From positions 33,564,222 through 33,628,221 of the forward strand of contig JBBCBC010000019.1 in the NCBI GenBank assembly GCA_037126765.1: DNA of 64,000 nt, given 5' to 3'. Origin of the DNA: Stenogyne calaminthoides (Eukaryota; Streptophyta; Magnoliopsida; Lamiales; Lamiaceae). Shown piece by piece: positions 34,970-46,939 of the stretch. Positions within the stretch are counted from its first letter, which is position 1, and each line of letters begins with the position of its first letter. A program made the translations under genes and the position numbers. The notes beneath the pieces were generated by a model that was not told the DNA's origin, made no database searches, and saw nothing but the letters and a program-made list of their open reading frames with translations.

Positions 34970-37302
34970 ATGGATCCTGATTTCAAGAAATTTGGAAAAG
35001 GTGAATTTGTAGATATGAAGCTTTACTTTACTTGAGCATCTCATTCATCATTCAAGTTTGTTTTCATTGAAAAACAAAATAATGCACTATATACGTTTTG
35101 ACTGATAGCTGAATGACAACTACCTGCCTTTCTTGCTGGAATTTTGGATTTAAAATTTTGGATATCTGATTGGCAACCAGATTATTGAGTGAATAAAGAC
35201 ATTTTTTCATGGTCTCGTTAATTTATAACTATCTGTCTTACTTTTTTCCATTTATCATCTGTCGGCCAGCTATATTGTGTTGTGGTGGTTTTATTGTACT
35301 GAATGAGGATTTTTTTTAAAATATTATGGATGGAAGTTTCAGAAAAACTGAATCCGGCTCAGAGCTGACTTGGTAAACTTTATTTGTGTGGTTTTTTTTT
35401 TTTTTTTATAACTCGGTATCCGGCTCAAGGACCGACTAATCTGGGGGACCAGAACCCACTGTCCACTAGCGGGGGTCCCACTTTAAGCTAGAGCTAAGCT
35501 TTGTATGGACTGGCCCGTCTCAAGGATTGATCGCACCTTAGGAGGTCCGAACCTGAGACCTAGAGAGGAGCACACTTCTAAGTCCCAAGCTTACACCAGT
35601 AGGCCAACCCTTGGGGGTTACTTTATTTGTGCTTGTTAGCAACATAATTCTGAAGATTAAGGAAAATTTGGAATGTAGAAGTGGGGATTGTTGAGGTGGA
35701 TTACAATTTGCAGACTTTACTTACTGATAGAATCAGTGATTGATTTGACAAGAGTGGAAACTAATTTTTCTTTGCTTGATTGTTGATGGAGTTTATATGG
35801 AAAGACTTATGTGACACTTGATTTTCCCAGCGCACTTATCACTATCAATTTCTCAAAATCATTCCTTTAATTAGTTTGGATACTTATGATTTTAGATATT
35901 CTTTTTGGGTATTGCTTTTGCATAAATTACAACATACTTCTAAAATTGAAAAATGTTGGTGTTTCAGTTTCACTTTGTTATTATCTATTTAATTCTGACT
36001 TTACGAACCAACTTTGTGGTCTGTTCTTGAAAATAGGGCCTAGAGAACTTACAGGTGCTGTGGATCTTATTAGTCACTACAAGTTGTTGCCTCATTACGA
36101 TTTCTTCTGCAAAAGACCGCTTCCCGTATCAATATCAGACACCCACTACCTCCACAATGTGGTTGGAGACACAGAAATCAGAAAAGGGGAGGGGATGCAG
36201 TTGGGCCAGCTCATTCAAGATACATCCTTATCTAGAGAAACTAATATACGTATACAACCTTTTGACCTAGATATTCTCAGGGAAGCCTTTCAACTGAGGG
36301 AAACAGCTCCAGTTGATCTTCCTCCTGTGAGTTTCTATGCATCGAATCACCACCTCCCCAGCGCTCACTTAAGTCCTTTTATTTATCATATATCAAGGAT
36401 TGAAGCTCAGTATTTGCTATCCTTTTTAACTACAGTCTTGTGATGTTTTGTAGTCTGAGAAGGGTGCCCCTACGGTTGCTGGGAAATCAAAAGGCGAGTC
36501 TAAAGATAAGGAGAAGAAACATAAAAAACACAAGGACAAAGACAAAGACAAGGATAAAGAGCACAAAAAGCATAAACATCGGCATAAAGATCGAAGCAAA
36601 GACAAGGACAAGGACAAGGAGAAGAAGAAAGACAAAGGTGGACATCATGATTCTGGAAATGACCACTCCAAAAGACATCATGAGAAGGTTGAAAACTATT
36701 TTTTCTGTTAATTTAATCTTGCTGAAAGCAAAATGTACTCTGTGCTATGAAATGCAAATTTGTTTGTTTTGTTGTTTGTTTGGTTTGTTGTGTATGTATA
36801 GAAAATAAATGGCAGTACTATCCTCAGCTGATGTTGTTAAAACTTTCTTGCCCACTTCTTTTTTCATAGAACGTCGATTTTAGGCATTTATAGAAGTTCT
36901 GGGAGATTGATTCACTGGAATTTCAATATTTTTGCATGAGATTTAATTGGTTTTTTGATAGGCCACCTTATTTTCCTTATATATTGACATTCTTACTCAT
37001 CATGATAATTTTGATAGACCTTTAAATCAAACTGTTTCCCTGCATATATTTTAGAAGAGGAAGCATGACGGAGATGAGGATGGCAGTGATATCCATAAAC
37101 ACAAGAAAAGTAAGGTAAAAAAGATAACCATACTGTTTCCATCAGTTTAAATTGAACTTTATTGCATTTGAATTTTATTAATTGTCCACATTTCAATCTT
37201 GTTTTTTCCACATTTCTCCAAATTATACAACTAACACCTGAAATTGTGCAGCATAAGAGCTCGAAGATAGATGATATGGGAGCAATAAAGGTAGCAGGCT
37301 GA
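34970..37302 (+). CDS. MED19A: Mediator of RNA polymerase II transcription subunit 19 (MED19)
   Basis: Head-module subunit of the nuclear Mediator complex, which links transcription factors to RNA polymerase II. Five coding exons: 34970-35000, 36037-36326, 36454-36687, 37055-37114, 37252-37302. They total 666 nt, 221 residues, the length of Arabidopsis MED19a as I remember it. The start is MDPDFKKFGKG. The conserved MED19 core follows: GPRELTGAVDLISHYKLLPH, FCKRPLPVSISDTHYLHNVV, GDTEIRKGEGMQLGQLI, PFDLDILREAFQLRE. The C-terminal half is a highly charged, low-complexity Lys/His/Asp tail (KHKDKDKDKDKEHKKHKHRH), likely disordered and nuclear-targeting, ending DDMGAIKVAG. All introns are GT-AG. 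The first intron carries a SINE (35389-35619). The overlapping open frames through the exons, including 35886-36443, contain intron sequence and are not the protein. Confidence 0.95.
35389..35619 (-). mobile_element. tRNA-derived SINE in the first MED19 coding intron
   Basis: On the minus strand the element begins with a tRNA-like head: GGTTGGCCTACTGGTGTAAG resembles an RNA polymerase III A box, and CAGGTTCGGACCTCC resembles a B box. It ends in a poly(A) tail (poly-T on the plus strand, 35391-35407). It is flanked by a perfect 12-bp direct repeat ACTTTATTTGTG (35377-35388 and 35620-35631), the target duplication expected of LINE-driven retroposition. The intact duplication suggests a fairly young insertion. 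The family name is not assigned. Confidence 0.85.
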
Positions 37303-39186
37303 TAAGTGGTGGTTTGATCTTTTAGTTTTGTCATCAGATGTTGGAGTTGATAATTGAGGGATTCTTTTCTTACTATTTTCAAGTTATCTAAGGTACATAA
37401 TTACTTATTAGTGGAACCTTATGACTTATGTCCTCATCATGTTTCATCTTATTCATCCTAATGATACTGTCTGATTAGTTTAGTGTCCTGGTTAGAAATG
37501 TTAAGGCCTCCTATCTTTAATACAACTGAGTGGGTAGATATGTGGGGGTACTCAATAGGCTTAACCTAGGTCAAATCAGTTAGACTGGGGCAAATTCTAA
37601 TTTGAAATTTATACAAGCGAGAATAGGCTGAATAGCAACAATTATATCATAAAAATAGCTTTGTGGTTGGATCACTCGAAATCAGCACACCATTTTGTGT
37701 CTGAATGTAGTATGTTTTTGCACCTTTTATGATGTACGTAATTTGTCATTAATTAACAATAGGCAATCCACAATTTTTTTGTGCTCTAACCGCCCTAACA
37801 CCTTTTTTAGTGATACTTTTATGGTACCCTATATTTGAATTGGAACTCTAAGAAACCCCAATCAACAATGTATATCATCTATTTTCTTCTGTGTAATATT
37901 TGACTTTTTTTTACATGGCTAAAGAATATTGTCCTGAAACCAAGTTTGAACAATCCGATCACAGATAGTAATAGCTTTCCTGTGTGCATTGTCATACTTT
38001 ACCCCTATAAAGTGTGCTCTGCTTCTTTTACATATATTTGTATTTCTCTCTTCCATGCAGAGCTTTATTTGGACTTACTAAAGATTGCCAAGAAGGTGAG
38101 TGAATTCAAGGTAGAAAAAAGAAAAAAAAAACATTGAAAATGGATTTTCGTGTGTTGTAACAAGGCTGTCATATTTTTTGGTAGAAATATTAGGAAAAGG
38201 CTTTCATTCGTTACATTCTTTAGACATCATGATCATTTTTTTCACCTTATTCTAGAGATTTCAAGTTAGTCTAATCAGGTTGGACATGTGATAATAGTAA
38301 GAATAGGTGGGAACAGGAGTTGGTATGATTTTTTTAACCCTCTGAAGGGGTTAAGTGAAATGTAAAGGATGTAGCAATGTGTATTATTGGATAGGCTGAA
38401 ATAGGTGGACACAATTTTGTCTGAGGAATCCAACCAAACATTTATTGAACAAAAGATGAAAGAAGATCTTTTCCTAAAATTTCCAGAGGATGTGTTGCTT
38501 GTCTTGAAGTTGACATTAACCTCTTTTCATGTCTTTTTTGTTTGCTTCTGTTTCTTTGTTGAGTTGAGTGACATCCTGGACTGTCGTCAGGTGCTATTGA
38601 TTTTGATGTTTTGTGATGAACCATTTTCCTACATTATGCATCCATCCTTCATACTTATTCTTCTTTCTATCCCACCAGATGATGAATTCATCATCTTTCT
38701 ACCTGTATTTGGAATTATATTATCGACACAATGCATCAATAGGCCCTTGAACTATCAACTTTTGTTTTAATAGAATTTTAAATTATTCCATGAGTTTACT
38801 TGAGACGAAAATTAACCAATTTTTTTTATTCATCTTAATAATTCTGTTAAATAATGTATATGATTATTTTAATTACATATACAAGTATCTTGAGCAAGCC
38901 ATTTTAACTCTTAGGTACCCTTCATCAGAAGAATTAGAGTTAAAATTATATGCACAAAATTCATATAGTATTAACTTAAATATTATATACGATGGTCGTT
39001 TAGCTGAATCGAAACATTTATCAGTTTTCGTTTACATGAAGCTTATGTAATAATTTCAATACTTGAAGGATTTATAATAAAAAAATATAGATACCTATCA
39101 AAATAAAAATTGATTTTTAGGGATGTGTTAAAAGGCATTTTATGCCTATATTACGTATAAGTTTGTCTAAGTAAACATAATTTTAT
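37303..39186. other. 3' flank of MED19 and AT-rich intergenic DNA
   Basis: It probably includes the MED19 3' UTR. One exon-like piece stands out at about 38061-38095 (after CTTCCATGCAG, before GTGAGTG), but nothing connects it to a gene. The open frames at 37946-38137, 38405-38770 and 38790-39050 are low-complexity and unsupported. Confidence 0.35.
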
Positions 39187-39412
39187 GAGTTGGTATGCTG
39201 TGAAACTTGTTCACCGTGAAATTAGTTTCTTTTTTTATAGATATACACTTTAGTAATATAAGTCACACACTTCAGTTATCACTGCGACACTCTTTGCTAT
39301 AATATAAGTCACACTTTTCACTTTTATGGGTAATACACTTTACAGTAAAAAGTCACACACTTTAGTAATATAAGTCACACTCCTTAACCAGTTTCACCGT
39401 AAAACTTGTTCA
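39187..39412 (+). repeat. Dispersed repeat D, copy 1
   Basis: Starts AGTTGGTATGCTGTGAAACTTG and ends CACCGTAAAACTTGTTCAC, with internal units AAGTCACACACTTTAGTAATAT repeated. It matches 43597-43846 closely and 46050-46240 more weakly. Confidence 0.75.
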
Positions 39413-41084
39413 CTAATATACTTTGCCTAGTTTTATTTGCATATGCGTCAGTGAAATTATCTATCTTGATAACACAAAATAAATGTGAGGTTGGGCTCGG
39501 CCTTCGATGGAACTCACTGCTGTATTAATATTATCATTAAATATGTTTCTTTTAAACCTTTAAAAATTCATCCTAATAACTATGTCTGTATTTTAGTTGG
39601 GTTGATTACACAAAACAATTATTAACTTTAGTTCAGTTTTCAATTAAATATGGAGCAACAAGCAACTCGAGTTGGTGGATTTCTGATTTAAGGAATTAAG
39701 ATTAACCCCATAAGCTGTGATATTAATCATGCGATTACTATTAAATCTTACATCAGTGGATGTACACACATATTTCTTTTCTTAATTTTCAAATACTTTT
39801 GTGTTCTTTTCATATTTTACGCTTCTCGTCCTAAAATGAAAAAGAAACGTTGGCTCTTCAGTTTTTAGAAATGACAAAAAACCCATGCATTCACCAGCTC
39901 CGTTTGCTTTTGCCTTTCCCTTTTTCTTTCACTCCTTTTAATGGAAAAAAATCATAAAAAATAGATTCCTTCTATCCCAATATAAAATTGTGACAATAAA
40001 ATATTTGAGAATGTTTCATATGAGATCATATCATGAACTTCTGATTTAAATTGATCATAGTTTATTTCGCACATTTCCTTCTAATTAACTAGATAATTAC
40101 TATGAAACGAATCTTACGTAAAGTTTTATGAAAATATTAATATTAAATTGATCAAACCTTATATTTGATCTCTGATTATACTATTAGGTATTGATTTAGT
40201 TGTTATTATACGTCAATACGTGTGACTGGATTATCAATGATTTGTAGAAAGATAGAAAACAACGAATTAGTTATATTTAATTTATTAATTTCAAGTTATT
40301 TAGAATTACATTATTCTGCATGGAGGAATTTTTGTTGCAACGTTGAATACTTTTTGGGGAAAGAAATAAGGTTCTTTACTCATTGTCATTGTATGCTGAG
40401 ACAAATCTCGAAATTATATATTTAAGTGATCAAAAACTTTTTTTTCTTTTCCTTTTTTCTTTTTACAAAATCCAACCGTGCATTGACCTCTGAATCCCCA
40501 TTTTTACTATAGTAAGTCATGCATCAATTAGTAAAAATAAAAGATTGAGAATAAAATGTTGAAAAAGCATTTTTATTTGTATAAAAAAGGATTGCATAAG
40601 GAGGACTCTATCCAGGTCCTTGAGAGATTTTTGTGCAGTCCTATATATTTTTTTTAATCCTAATTAATGTTGCTGAACTTAAAAATCAAGAAAATTTCTT
40701 GTAAAAACCCAAAATTCAGCAACCTCAAAATGATGTGCCTTTTGTTAATATTTCGTGTGGTCTATTTCGTTAGTAGTATTGTCGTTAGTGGTCACACTTT
40801 AAAAGTTAATATGTTTGTTCCAATTCCAAAAAATTTTGTAGGTAAAATATATTACTACTTCATTAAATTTTGGCTATAATTTGCTAAGCATAAATACTTA
40901 TTTGGTTTGTACAGAGGTCTCTCGACCCAATTCAAGATTGTGTCTTTTCTCTAACCTTATTATTTGGAGTGAAGACTTGATTATAAAATTAAAATATTCG
41001 AACGGGGTTACTGTGTTTTTCGTCATTATTCATAAAAAAAAAGGAGAAAGAAAACCAATCGAATAAGATAAAAACTTGTGTGAA
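39413..41084. other. AT-rich intergenic DNA, no feature recognised
   Basis: Only short, low-complexity open frames are present. None shows a domain or splice context that I can support. Confidence 0.4.
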
Positions 41085-41295
41085 CGCGCATTTATTGTGA
41101 ACTCAAATTTTTTAGTATCACAAAATCTCACTGTTATATATAAAAATAATCAATGTTATGCACAAAAATAATCAATATTAAAAAATTATTTATATTTTTA
41201 AACAGTGAAATTTTTTATGCACAATAGTAATAATTTTTACACATAGCAGTGATAAAATTCATATATAAACTAGTTTATAGAAGTGTTACTCATTG
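41085..41295 (-). repeat. Dispersed repeat E, inverted copy
   Basis: Begins GTGAACGCGC, contains CTCACTGTTATATATAAAA and GTTATGCACAAAAATAATCA units, and ends AGAAGTGTTACTCA. Reverse-complemented it aligns with 30056-30245 (TGAGTAACACC...). Confidence 0.6.
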
Positions 41296-41640
41296 AATAA
41301 ATATATTTATATTTAAATTGAAAAAACAAGGAAGGCCCATATTACGTGTCATCTTGACTTTCACCTCCTTTTTCCTTTTCTTAAACTTTGCATCAATTTT
41401 TTTTCTAATTTTTTATGTCTGAATTTGTTTTTTTTGTCCACTTTTGTCCCTTGATTGACAAAATAGGAGTCAAAAGTAAAGGGGAAATTGAAAAGAAAAA
41501 AAAAACCTTAGTGGCAAAAGTAATTAATAATAGAATATAAAATGTTAAGGGAAAAACTAAAAGTGGATTCATGGGGAAAAAAAAATATCTCCGTTTTTTA
41601 AGATTTTTTTCTCAATTTATCTCAAATTAAAAGATCTATT

Positions 41641-41951
41641 ACAATTAAAAGTATGAAAATAATTGCAAACTATTAATAGATCTTTCATCAAATTCAAAAT
41701 AAATATAAATACATATACACACGGTATATGAAAAATATGAGAAATAATTGAACAATTAAAAGTATGAAAGTAATTTTACTTGTTCAATTATTTCTCATAT
41801 ACCGTGTGTATATGTATTTATGTTTATTTCGAATTTGATGAAAGATCTATTAATAGTTTGCAATTACTTTCATACTTTTAATTGTTCAATTATTTCTCAT
41901 ATTTTTCATATACAACGTGTATATGTATTTATGTTTATTCCGAATTTGATG
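41641..41951. repeat. Long inverted repeat with a third, directly repeated arm
   Basis: Arm A (41641-41757) is the near-perfect reverse complement of arm B (about 41780-41885) over about 100 bp. Shared blocks include CAAACTATTAATAGATCTTT, TCATCAAATTC and CATATACACACGGTATATG with their inverses. Arm C (about 41872-41951) repeats the outer part of B in the same direction, but keeps an ATTTTTCATAT block that A has and B lacks. Transcription through A-B would give a long hairpin RNA. No coding content. Confidence 0.85.
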
Positions 41952-42200
41952 GAGTATATTTTATTATAAAATGTTTCCTTTAATTGCATGTAGTGTCTTA
42001 CACTCTTACTCTAATTCATTTAATTATTGGGGTTCATTTAATTAAAAGCATAAAGAATTTGAATACTACACGAATTATGTATTTCTATTTGCATGCTTGT
42101 TTTTCAGTCTTGAAATGTAACAAGACTGTAAAGGGCCCAATCGTATCTTCATTTTCAATGGCCCCAAATGTTAATATATGAAAATACGCTTAGAATTACT
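41952..42200. other. Intergenic DNA
   Basis: Nothing recognised. A 65-codon frame here (41984-42181) has no supported product. Confidence 0.4.
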
Positions 42201-42365
42201 AAATACTTTCTCCATCCCGAAATAATGTGCACCCCTATTCAAACACAAAAATTAAGAAAATTTATTTTATTAACATTTTTTAAATCAATTATAATAATAT
42301 TGTGAGTGTGTAAATTTGAAGTGTTTTATCATTTTAAGAAATGTACACATTATTTCAGGATGAAC
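42201..42365. mobile_element. Mariner-type MITE, degenerate
   Basis: TACTTTCTCCATCCCGAAATAATGTGCAC at the left has an inverted counterpart GTACACATTATTTCAGGATGAACC at the right, enclosing about 110 bp of AT-rich sequence with further inverted matches. It resembles the Stowaway-like MITEs elsewhere in the window. Confidence 0.5.
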
Positions 42366-43596
42366 CAAAAAGAAAATTGTGCATATTATCACGGGAAAGA
42401 TAGAGTACTTATTAAATTTTATTAAACTCTAGCTCCTCCTAACCTAACCTTTTCTTGCAACTTTCTTTCCCAGCGGGTTTTGGAAAGGTGGCCTAACCCC
42501 ACAAGGTTCCGAGAAGGAGTTTAACCTGAGTTTCGGTTAAGAACGGCGATGATCTACATTTCACACGGCGCACGATTCCATGGATAGTTTCATTCGACAT
42601 CGTGATGGAGGACATAGCGTACGATCATCGGCGTTGATCATGCCACTAGGCATTTTATTAAGACATTGCACAATGATCCGAACACTTTGTCGCATCCCAA
42701 CCTCCACTGCCTAAAGCCTTTCACTCCTGTTACAAGTGGAGTCCTCATCCGAAAGTCTTCTACATTTTATATTTAAACGAATACTGGTAGTCTTTACATT
42801 TTCCCCTTCACTCGTAGTGTGGGGAAGAAGTGGGCTCTAGAAGTACTACTGATTGAGTTCAGGAATCAAAAATCAAACCGTATCTATTGTTTTATAGATC
42901 GTTCTGCAACGCATTTGAAACTATTTCAAATCAAAACCTCTTAATTTGGAATCTCATTGGACTCCAATCGAGTAATCTATGATATGAATCATACTCTTTC
43001 AATTTTCAATTTTTAAATTGTATCAATATTATTAATAAATCAATTTTCTAGGGGTTAGCCCTGACACAGTCCCTCCCCTCCCTCCATCTTAATTATAAAA
43101 ATATTACTCTCTCTATCTTGCTATAATTTTCTCCTTTTCATTTTTCATTCGTCCCACAATAAATTTTTTATTTTTATAAATGAAAAAATAATTTTAATAT
43201 CCATAATTTTTATACTTATTTTTCACATAATATTACAAAGAATGTCACTCATTATTCCACATACTTTTTTCCTCTTTCTCAATATATACCCACAACTACC
43301 CTTTATTTTTATTATTTTATTATTATTTTTTAAACAAAATAATAAAAAGAAATAGAAAAGATATAATGGAACTGAGAGAATATTTATTACCACATTACGT
43401 GTAATAATACAAATTTATGAGCTCACATATTAATACTGTCGAGAAGTACCGAAATATATTATAAATCATTATTATAATGTATATATACACATGACACCGG
43501 CAACATGCATGCATTGGTGCAATTGTTCTGACTTAATTATTACCCTATTTTAATTTTAATTCCATAATTTAACTAGGATTATTAATTTATTTTTTT
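42366..43596. other. Intergenic DNA with a mutated MITE-like segment
   Basis: No gene is seen. From about 43105 to 43385 the sequence starts with ACTCTCTCTATCTTGCTATAATTTT, ends with an ACTGAGAGAATA type segment, and may be a decayed mariner-type MITE. A somewhat GC-richer stretch at about 42450-42850 has no open frame that I can support. Confidence 0.35.
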
Positions 43597-43846
43597 GAGT
43601 TGTTATGCTGTGAAACTTGTTCACCGTGAATTTAGTTTTTTTTTTTTACAGACATACACTTTAGTAATATAAGTCACACACTTCAGTTATCACTGCGACA
43701 CTCTTTGCTATAATATAAGTCACACCCTTTACTTTTATGAGTAATACACTTTATAGTAAAAATTCACACACTTTACAATAAAAAGTCACACACTTTAGTA
43801 ATATAAATCACAGTCCTTAACCAGTTTCACTGTAAAACTTGTTCAC
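43597..43846 (+). repeat. Dispersed repeat D, copy 2
   Basis: Almost the same as 39187-39412 but with one extra internal unit (CACACTTTACAATAAAAAGT). It has the same start (GTTATGCTGTGAAACTTGTTC) and end (ACTGTAAAACTTGTTCAC). Confidence 0.75.
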
Positions 43847-46049
43847 ACTATACTTTGTCAATTTTTCATGTTCGTTGCAGTTCTAAGCGTCGGTGCTGAC
43901 TTATTGACTTTTAAAATACAATTCATTTTGAAAAGTTGCATCCAAAAGATTTTCACCAAATCTAAAAATTTAAATTTTTATAAATGTGTAAAATTAATTC
44001 GTTTATTTAATTTTCCTAACACTCTCCCTCGTTCGTTGCTGAATTCTCTTACTCCATTTTTTGGAGAAGACCCATCGAATGGATAACTTAATATGAATAA
44101 AGTTGTTTTTAGCATTAGCCTGAAGGCTCTGATAACATAAAAAAATTTCATCTCGATTTTTAGATAGATGTAAAATTAATGCGTTTATTTAATTTCCTCA
44201 CAAACATCAACCACTATTATTTCTATTGACATTAAATTTAAAAAAGTATTATTAAAAATTAAAATTAATCTTGATCTGGTTTAAATAATTTTTCATCTCA
44301 TAATTTCATAAAAATATAAAACTGCTTTCTACTCGCCTTATTTATCTCTAATTAACCCCAAGTGTCGGTGCTGCCTATTTGCAGTTTCCGACTCTGAAAA
44401 CGTGCATCACTCATTCCAGTGACATACTTTTATGCATTCTTAAAAAAAATAAAAAATACTTTTTATGCAATTACTATGCACCGCTCAATTTAAATTGTAT
44501 TTTTAAGTAGCATTACTAATTGTTATATCAAAGTAAAGTAAATTTTCGATAAAATTTATTTATAGTATTAATTTATATAATTAAATTTACAAATTAATAT
44601 TAATATACTCTTATTAATTGATATATTATACTTATAAATTAATATTATGATATTAAATATTATTAATATTAGTTTATATAATAGTTGTATCAATATAATG
44701 ATATCAATTGCATACTATGAACAAGTTTCAGGAGCATGTGATTAAAGTATTAGTAGATTAATATTCATTTATTTTCACTAAACAATTACTCCAACATTTA
44801 AATATTGAGTAATATTGATTGTTTTTATGAATAATAATGATAATTTTTATAGATAATTTATAATGATAGAATTTATATAGATTTGGTTCATAGGGGTGTC
44901 AATGATGCCTAAGCCCTTAACAAATTTCAATTTATGTTTTATAACTTGAATTTATACATGAAATGGTGTTTGCTACACCCTTATCTTTTTTCAAATACAT
45001 GTCAAAGAACAGTATACAAGAAGAGTATAATTTATACGTGAAAAATTAGCTATTTATAATTAGTTATATTTTGATAATATTAATTTAAAAAGGCCAGTAA
45101 TATTATTTAAAAGGTGAATTACAAATAATTTGATTATGACTAAAAAACAGAGGAATATTTTTCGGGGTTCCACTGCACATGACTTTTATAAGGCTTTCTC
45201 CCCCTTCTAAATGTACATTTAATTGAGAGGGAAAAAAGGTAAATACCTATTTGGTTAAACAAAAAAAATATTTTTCTACTTATCTCCATAAAATAAAATG
45301 AAATAAAAAAGTCTGCTATATACTAAATTATTGTACATGCATGCAAAAAAAATGGAATAGATTGTGTAATAATGAAAATACATAATTGATTTCAGGTCTT
45401 ATAAAGATGAGTTATATTATCATGTCACTTTTTTCAAATTCTAACGACCATGAGTGTATCATCATGAGGCCTTTACTAGTTTCAAATTTGGTTTCATTTC
45501 ATCCATTGATAGTGATAATAAATCATGATCAAATCTCCTTAAATAGTGATAGAATAAAGTAGGAGTACTATTTATTATTTTAATTAATTGAGTTAGTGTT
45601 AATTCTATTTTAATAATATATAAAACTAATTAAATATTAAAAGCAATTTCAAGAACCGTCAATCATGGAAGTTGAGACTCGAGAACATAAATAAAACAAA
45701 GTTGAAGTACAGTGTAGAATGGTAATATGATTAATAGTAACATATGGGAGCAAATGGTATCCACTATACATTAGTTAAAATAATAATTAAACTGAAGTGA
45801 AATGAAAGAACCTGTTTACTTATACCTATCGTACACAGGAACAATCTCTTTTTTTAGTTTTTTTTATTTTTTTTAATGATAATTTTACCCTTATTAAACA
45901 AGAGTCATGTAGGGATCACACGTAGGATGTCTAGTGAGATGGATAGATAAAGATAAAAATATCGTAAAATGATTTAATTTTTTTTATCAAGGATAGGGTA
46001 AAAAAATACTAAGTATCAATAAATGATATTTTTGTATATTTTTTGTAGA
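43847..46049. other. AT-rich intergenic DNA
   Basis: No gene is seen. At about 44806-44895 TTGAGTAATATTGATTG is followed by AATAATGATAATTTTTATAG units and ends TTTGGTTCAT, a probable decayed member of repeat family E. Otherwise the region is low-complexity. Confidence 0.4.
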
Positions 46050-46240
46050 AATGATATGCTAAGAAACTTATTGACCGTGAATTTTTTTAATTTTTTTACA
46101 GATATGAACCTTTAGTTATCTGTAATATAAGTCACACCTTTGATCAGATATCACTATTAATATCCTCTGTTGTAATATAAGTCACATCCTTCAATGTTAT
46201 GTATGAGTAATACCCTATATAGTAAAAAGTCACACCCTCC
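46050..46240 (+). repeat. Dispersed repeat D, copy 3 (decayed)
   Basis: Recognised from ATATGCTAAGAAACTTATTGACCGTGAA and repeated TGTAATATAAGTCACACC-type units. The end is less clear than in the other two copies. Confidence 0.55.
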
Positions 46241-46256
46241 CATTATCAAAACTAAT

Positions 46257-46484
46257 ACTCCCTCCGTCCAAGGATGATTGCAACAGTTGATTTTTTATCA
46301 CGGTTTTTTAGAGCGAGTTTTGTATAAGTAATTGAAATAATAAATTGAATTTTAAAGATGATGTATAATAGATGTATCATTTATCTATCATACATCTCCT
46401 TAAAAGTCATTTTATCATTTCAATTACTAATATAAAATACGTGTAAAAATCAACGATTACAATCATTCTGAGACGGAGGGAGTT
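46257..46484. mobile_element. Stowaway-like MITE upstream of the formin gene
   Basis: Starts CTCCCTCCGTCCAAGGATGATTG and ends CAATCATTCTGAGACGGAGGGAG, a clear terminal inverted repeat of over 20 bp. Internal palindromic matches are present (AGTAATTGAAATAATAAATT / TTTATCATTTCAATTACTAA). TA-type flanks (ACTA before, TTCC after) do not give a clean duplication. Confidence 0.75.
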
Positions 46485-46939
46485 CCATTTAGTAATAAAA
46501 ATTATACTACTCCTTAATCATTTACACAGATATTTTTATGTGTTTATTTTTGTGTATTCCATGAATAGGTAATAGCCACCAATCATTCAAGTTGAATTTA
46601 AAAGATTCAAGAGTGAAATCCAGATAATTTGAGAATTGACATGTCATATTGTCGTGATATATTTTGAGTGAGTTTGCTCAAAGAAAAGAAAGTATGAAAG
46701 ATACAAGTATCCAAAAAATATATACTGGTATAGATAGATACAGATGTATATATACTCCTAGTATTTATTTAATGCATTAACACTAGTCCACTCTCCATCA
46801 TTACCCTAATAATTATTCACTCATACTTTAACAACTTATATTCTATTCTATTCTATTCTGCTGCACCTTCTTCTCACTCTCACAAACTCACTCAACAAAA
46901 TGTGAATTCACATACACTACAAAACCTTCCATTAACAAA
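46485..46939 (+). promoter_or_regulatory. Upstream region and 5' leader of the formin gene
   Basis: AT-rich, with TATATATACTCC-like sequence at about 46748 as a possible TATA region and a pyrimidine-rich leader (ATTCTATTCTATTCTGCTGC...) at about 46840-46930 just before the ATG. No upstream gene. Exact elements are not assignable. Confidence 0.4.

Noticed and set aside
35389..35619. Possible tRNA gene on the minus strand
   Set aside because: A-box and B-box-like sequences are present but no cloverleaf was found. The poly(A) tail and 12-bp target duplication fit a tRNA-derived SINE better.
35886..36443. 185-codon frame taken as the MED19 protein
   Set aside because: It contains the main MED19 exon (36037-36326), but its start and end are intron sequence. 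The spliced model gives the conserved N and C termini.
36426..36681. Hydrophobic minus-strand frames resembling membrane peptides
   Set aside because: Antisense shadows of the Lys/Asp-rich MED19 tail.
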